Of a DNA stretch of 22,437 nucleotides, positions 18,220 through 22,437 are shown piece by piece (position 1 is the stretch's first letter; the number at the start of each line of letters is the position of its first letter). The DNA is from Euprymna scolopes. Taxonomy: Eukaryota > Mollusca > Cephalopoda > Sepiida > Sepiolidae. The translations under genes were made by a program, and so were the position numbers. The stretch lies in assembly GCA_024364805.1 (NCBI GenBank), contig CM044502.1:27553230-27575666 (forward strand), read 5' to 3'. Below the pieces are notes generated by a model, which ran no database searches, had not been told where the DNA came from, and saw nothing but the letters and a program-made list of their open reading frames with translations.

Positions 18220-18435
18220 TTAATTTAAACCAACTTGGGAGGATAGTGAATGATTATTATAATCTATATAGCGCATATTAGGATTATTCGGACCACTCTT
18301 TTTTTTTTTTGGTCTCACAACGTTTCGGCTAATGTAACCTCTAATGTTTTTTAGGTGTATCCTGTCAAACTCGCGAATCTTTCGGCCGTATTTCAGAATC
18401 TGAGTTACTTTTAATACGAAACATTTTTTAATCAA
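18220..18435 (-). repeat. dispersed 'CGAAACGTTGTG' family, minus-strand copy
   Basis: Minus-strand order: a GCGAGTTTGACAGG block (compare GAGTTCGACAAAT at 609), ATACACCTAAAAAACATTAG, AGGTTACATTAGC, then CGAAACGTTGTGAG (18330-18315), ending at a T/A run. The copy sits between repeat units B5 and B6 and probably inserted into the array. The 71-codon minus frame is a by-product. Confidence 0.6.
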
Positions 18436-18809
18436 CTATGGCGAAAGTAAGGCAAAACAATTGATAGCGCTTAACGGTCGAATGTGTGTTTTATTGTTCA
18501 AACAAGCTCCTATTTAATTTATTCGCCGTTTTTTTTCTGTTTCTATAATGATAAAACTTGTCAAATTCAATGGCCATGTTAACTTTGCTCCTAATCGAAC
18601 TGTTTCTTCTTTAATAAATTTTTTTATCACCGATTGTTTATGTGTATCGGAGGCACTCTACACTCGACAGCTATTTCAGAGTTCATAGGGAACGAACATA
18701 CACACAAAGTGTGTGTTTAAATAAGTAGAGGTTTATTCTGTCCAATAATGTTTTGATTTCGAAAAATAAATGAACTTTAATTAAAAATTAGTTCGAGCTC
18801 AAGTTCGCA
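18436..18809. other. no supported feature
   Basis: AT-rich; no block shared with the repeat families could be secured. Confidence 0.5.
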
Positions 18810-19099
18810 GTTTTGTTGTGGTTTCGACATTTAAATGCCAACAGCATTAATCATGATATATCGCGTGTACGGTGGAACGCCAAAAGGAAAACAGGCGCTA
18901 ATTTGAGCCGCCAGAATCGGTTGTTTATTCGTCTAGAAAAAATGCTTAAAAATCTCCCAGTATATAAAGAGCAATTGCTTGGGTATAATTGTATTTGCAT
19001 ATGCAACTAAAAGTTTAAAAAACTACTAAACAAACACCTATAATGTTAGTATTTTCTTGATCAGCGTTGCTGTGGATAAATAATATCTATAATTGAAAT

Positions 19100-19169
<70 letters not shown>

Positions 19170-19480
19170 CATGATTGCAGCGTAGCTAGGTCTCGTCATG
19201 AGAGTCGGGTTTTCAATGATTTTATGTTCTAAGTCGGAAGAAAATGACAACTAATTGCTCCTCTAATCCCTTAGATAAAAGTGAGTTGTGTGTATCAGTG
19301 TGCATGTCCGTTTAAGGGAATGTCCTGGGCGGAGGAGAAAGATAGTGTTAAAGAGAGAAAGAGCGACGGATAAAGAAAGGTAGAAGGATATAACTTTTAA
19401 TAGAAATAAGTTGAGTTTGACCCGGGATACGCGAGATAGATCTGCGAGTTTGATATATAATCGATAACTTATGAAACATT
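18810..19480 (+). repeat. 0.65-kb-class repeat unit, copy B6
   Basis: Begins with GTTTCGACATTTAAATGCCA and ACAGCATTAATCATGAT, then GGAAAACAGGCGCTAATTTG (18888), AGCCGCCAGAATCGGTTG and GAAAAAATGCTTAAAAATCT. After an (AT)n insertion it resumes near 19423 with CGGGATACGCGAG and ATATATAATCGATAACTTAT, which match CGGGATTCGAG and TATATAACGAATAACCTATG of B4. The middle of the unit is eroded. Confidence 0.5.
19098..19167. repeat. (AT)n microsatellite
   Basis: About 70 bases of almost pure AT with one interruption near 19113. Confidence 0.95.
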
Positions 19481-20519
19481 AATGGCATATTTATATTTTA
19501 ACGGTCGAATTATATTACGAAATAGTAAAAGTTGCGTTTAAGAATATAAGATTAATGTATGGCGACCGCTGATTACCTTTCGGTGTCTAATATGAAAATG
19601 CTTCAGCGCAATTGAATTTGCGCAAACATCACCTGAATTAATAAAAGCCAATAAGAATATTTAGACCAATGAGAGGATCTTCTGAATTTATTTGAAATGG
19701 CTCTTGTAGGACCACCTCGACCCCACAGAAAGTCAAATTGTTCTTCAATAAACAGTTTAGCCGAAATGAAGGTATGATCTAAGATCTACGTCGCTTTAGC
19801 CCCCTCTACCTTTTTGTCAGGCTTTAGAGTTACTTTTATCTAAATCTATGCATACATAGTCATATGCATACGCACCTAAACAGTAACGAACACACAGACA
19901 CATAACGTGTTAACTCGTTTACATTATTGTGTGATCATCAGAAAACAATGTATACACTTATTCATTAAAATATTCTAAACTTTTTCTCGTTTGAATTCCT
20001 TTCTACAATGAAAAGCATATTAACACTTTCTTTTATTATTAACTTAAAATTAAATATCATTTCTTTGGTTGTTTGATGAAGTTTTGATTATGATTTTAAG
20101 ACCCGTCAACAATTCATCATATTATACTTTCTTCGATATTAAAACTAAAAACTCCCTTATTTCACAAGGATTCTACAAATATTAACATTCATGTTTCACT
20201 ATTGATGTAAACAACCATTTAAAAATAAGTTGTGAGGTTTTCCCTTAAAACCGATTATTTTGCTAGTGTTCTTCATATAACATGTTCTCGCTCTCACATT
20301 TCGGTATAAACTTTTAAAAACAGCTTTAATTAAAAATGTCTCCCTAAAACCAGCTCTCCACAAAAACCTCTCGCCCAAATTGGCACCCCAAAAAAGGGGA
20401 CTTTCTAAAAGTGCAAAAGTTTTGCCAGTTTGTAGAAGTATGTTAAACTATTGTAATCTATTTTATACATTGTTCGTATTTAAAAAATATCACAATGATT
20501 ATTTGATAACTTTTATGCA
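19481..20519. other. AT-rich stretch, nothing recognised
   Basis: A 77-codon open frame begins at 20380 and runs into the LINE fragment. Nothing supports it as a gene. Confidence 0.55.
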
Positions 20520-20525
20520 GAATAT

Positions 20526-20770
20526 TAAAGCATCATGTATTGATAGGGTATGGCATAAAGGTTTACAAGATCTCCAGCTATGGTATAGCTGGAAATGTCT
20601 TCTCAATTATTAAATCATTTCTCTCTGATATGTTTATAAGAGTAATAGTTGATGGGCAAAAATCAGAAGCTTACAGTATTAATGCTGGAGTCCCTCAGGG
20701 GTCCATCCTGGGTTCAACTCTTTTCATGATCTACATTAATGACCTTCCAAACCACATCCTTACATCACTC
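20526..20770 (+). pseudogene. LINE reverse transcriptase, palm motifs only
   Basis: The frame from about 20526 reads KASCIDRVWHKGLQ, the block after the first catalytic aspartate (usual form KAFDRVWHKGL). After a one-base shift it reads YGIAGNVFSIIKSFLSDMF, VDGQKSEAYSINAGVPQGS, ILGSTLF and YINDLPN. AGVPQGS(I/L)LGP is the reverse-transcriptase motif shared by non-LTR elements, and YINDLP follows it. The next expected motif, the YADD catalytic box, is absent because the sequence passes at about 20771 straight into the 3' tail. Endonuclease, fingers and the C-terminal domain are all missing. Confidence 0.9.
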
Positions 20771-20829
20771 TTAACCCTTATCCTCGAGTGGTCTCTGGGT
20801 CTTGATAAGTGGTGATTCCTATGTAAAAA
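20771..20829 (+). repeat. LINE 3' tail fused to RT fragment
   Basis: TTAACCCTTATCCTCGAGTG, then GGGTCTTGATAAGTGGTGAT and CCTATGTAAAAAAA: the same tail as on the LINEs at 1448 and 14338 (both minus) and alone at 4447. The A run marks the insertion's 3' end. Confidence 0.85.
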
Positions 20830-20859
20830 AATGTATAATTTTCTGTAATATTCTTACTG

Positions 20860-21253
20860 TTCTGGACCTGAAAACGACTTTTTTTAGCCAAAAGAATGGG
20901 AATCATCTTGTTATAATGATGATTCTTGCACACGGGACTATAAACCAAAGATCCCCTAGGAGAATTACATTAGGAACATTGCCTTATCGTAGATATTCAC
21001 CCCGACCGTCTTCTTCGGATTATCACTTATTTCCAAATTTCCAAAACCATTTAGATGGTCTTAGATTAACATCACCAGAGAAGATTGAAAATTGAGTTGT
21101 CTTTATATTTACCATAAAAATCTAAAAAATATTTTTAAAAGAAGCTTCTATTAGTTGATTAGCAGATGCAGAGCAAAACGCGTTATTGCTATCAATAAAT
21201 GCTTTTTAAAAACACGGATTGACATTTTCTATATGAACTTTTGCACTGACCTG
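20860..21253 (+). pseudogene. mariner transposase, C-terminal end
   Basis: A plus-strand frame (stop at about 21096) contains SSSDYHLFPNFQNHLDGLRL, the block around the third catalytic aspartate of mariner D34D transposases (usual PYSPDLAPSDYHLF; here the aspartate codon is at 21018). It is followed by LTSPEKIEN. Past the stop, degenerate sequence still matches the last helices (RCRAKRVIAIN near 21165). The expected HDNARPH motif with the second aspartate is unrecognisable (LAHGTINQ at about 20925). The 3' end GAACTTTTGCACTGACCT (21236-21253) resembles a mariner terminal repeat and is followed closely by a TA. The 5' half is missing and the relic abuts the LINE tail. Confidence 0.8.
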
Positions 21254-21712
21254 ATAATTATCAAACGCAATAACCTCTTAGCAAGATTCGCTCTCTCTTC
21301 AATAACAATTCATATAATCTGAAAATGTGCCAATGTTTAACAATTAAGCAAGGCTAACGCAATTTAAGCCGAATTTGTTGTGACTTGGCATCGTTCAGTA
21401 AGTTAATTAGCAAGACGAACACACGATAACAAGAAACATTCTTTCGTTAACAGATAAGAACTATTATTATTTTGAAGCGTTTGTTTTATTTTAAATGCCT
21501 CGAGTCATCAGTACTTTTTCAGAGCATATCCATTACCTTTTACCCCAAGGAAATCAAATAATATTAATAACTGTCTTGAATATTTAATGTAATTTATTGA
21601 ATTTGATTTTGTCACCATCTCGACAAAACGTTGGCATACACCTATTTAGAACGTTTATCACACTAGTCAATTTGGTCGTTTCTGGATGAAAATAGTAAAT
21701 ATTATACAATAT

Positions 21713-21714
<2 letters not shown>
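21254..21714. other. AT-rich stretch, nothing recognised
   Basis: No gene or repeat block could be supported on either strand. Confidence 0.55.

Positions 21715-21762
<48 letters not shown>
21715..21762. repeat. (AT)n microsatellite
   Basis: AT tract with a single CA interruption near 21731. Confidence 0.95.
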
Positions 21763-21765
<3 letters not shown>

Positions 21766-22003
21766 GGTTTATAAATACGTTCTATAACGACCTACATGTT
21801 TAATACTTGGGTTATCTTTTTCTGTATATTCGTGTGCGTGTAAATGTGTGTATGCATAGACGTCGTATCCTTTAGTTGATCATCTAGTGTGTATATTTTA
21901 ACATTTATGCAACAGTTCTAACAGGAAACGATTGACGTTGACGTATCGAAACAGTTGTAGACAACAGTTCTTTTTAAACAGATATAAATAACACAATACA
22001 TAC

Positions 22004-22165
22004 CTGAATTATTTACGAACATTTATTCTCATGATCTGCCCGCCATTCTCAAAGATAACACGTCCTTTACATCTTGGCTGTTCAAAGTGACGCCGCTTCC
22101 CACATCATCTTGAGTCGTCCGTTCTCTCTGATGTCCAGCTAACGACTGCCTAGAATATCTCCAGA
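22004..22165 (-). other. candidate untranslated first exon ending in a splice donor
   Basis: On the minus strand AATTCAG is followed by GTATGT (exon/intron boundary at 22004/22003), a textbook CAG|GTRTGT donor. The roughly 160 bases before it are richer in CpG than the rest of the window and contain only tiny frames starting with ATG (for example ATGGCGGGCAGATCATGA at 22046, five codons), as in a 5' untranslated exon. CRE-like sites lie just upstream (22172-22207). The 5' end is a guess. No coding sequence or acceptor is visible, and the intron would run leftward beyond the relics. This is inference from signals alone; it could be coincidence or an unrecognised repeat. Confidence 0.3.
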
Positions 22166-22171
22166 TCTACA

Positions 22172-22207
22172 TACGTCACGTGTTTCTTTACGTCACATCA
22201 TTACGTG
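22172..22207 (-). promoter_or_regulatory. cluster of CRE/E-box-like sites
   Basis: Within 36 bases: TACGTCACGTG (22172-22182, a CRE-like TGACGTA overlapping a CACGTG E-box), a second TACGTCAC (22189-22196) and TACGTG (22202). On the minus strand these read GTGACGTA twice in the same orientation. Such sites bind CREB/ATF and bHLH factors and often lie within about 100 bases upstream of starts in animals. Function here is inferred from motif clustering only. Confidence 0.4.
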
Positions 22208-22398
22208 TCTCAGACCAACCTGATGTCGCAAATCTAGTTATTTGTTTATGCAAACCAAAAAATGATTTTTACATCTATTTTCTATTTTAACATTCATTTT
22301 GCGATTTATTCGATTATATGTCAACCAGTTTTCCCAATTTAATTGTTTATTTTTCTAATTATGATAACTGATACAGCGACCAGCCGTCGCTCGAATCG

Positions 22399-22437
22399 AT
22401 TATTATTATTATTATTATTATTATTACTACTACTACT
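22399..22437. repeat. (ATT)n then (ACT)n microsatellite
   Basis: Nine ATT units followed by four ACT units to the window edge. Confidence 0.95.

Noticed and set aside
21598-21650. CATCTCGACAAAACGTTGGC considered as another copy of the CGAAACGTTGTG repeat family.
   Set aside because: Only one short block matches; the flanking blocks shared by other copies are absent.

Overview
The window looks like intergenic DNA from an animal genome, most likely a mollusc and plausibly a cephalopod. It is strongly AT-rich, has long (AT)n tracts, no operons, no Shine-Dalgarno-led genes and no long open frames. Nearly everything recognisable is a transposable-element relic. The cephalopod suggestion rests on a remembered resemblance of the LINE C-terminal segments and of the 'GGCGTTGCCCGGGTGTT' short repeats to octopus sequence; it is inference. 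I found no intact host protein-coding gene.

Left part (1-8150): scattered relics in otherwise featureless AT-rich DNA. There is a 5S-rRNA-derived SINE-like copy (about 1235-1385), a 5'-truncated LINE on the minus strand (1448-1845), a SINE-like repeat (3848-4150), an isolated LINE 3' tail (4447-4512), a decayed LINE with a (CT)n expansion inside its reverse-transcriptase region (5015-5850), and a Tc1/mariner-type transposon on the minus strand that kept its DNA-binding and extreme C-terminal segments but lost its catalytic core (6932-7540). Three copies of a small 'CGAAACGTTGTG' repeat family lie at 587-752, 4740-4815 and 8020-8134.

Middle and right-centre (8150-19480): six diverged copies of one repeat unit of roughly 0.6-0.75 kb, all on the plus strand, lie near 8150, 9825, 10880, 16700, 17755 and 18810. 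Subtracting visible insertions brings several of the spacings to about 0.62-0.67 kb. This suggests an old tandem array later broken up by a transposon (8882-9820), a short GC-richer insertion (10290-10567), a cluster of SINE-like elements (12646-13957), a LINE (14338-15490), a second 5S-derived SINE (16040-16295) and a large foldback element (16758-17301).

Right end (19480-22437): a LINE reverse-transcriptase piece joined directly to its own family's 3' tail (20526-20829), a mariner transposase 3' end (20860-21253), and a CpG-richer stretch (22004-22207). That stretch carries clustered CRE/E-box-like sites followed on the minus strand by a consensus splice donor. It is the only place where a host promoter and first exon can be proposed.

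The most interesting signals are the hidden tandem array, the about 225-bp-arm foldback, the 5S-derived SINEs, the hammerhead-ribozyme-like core in the dispersed repeat, and the candidate promoter/exon at the right edge.
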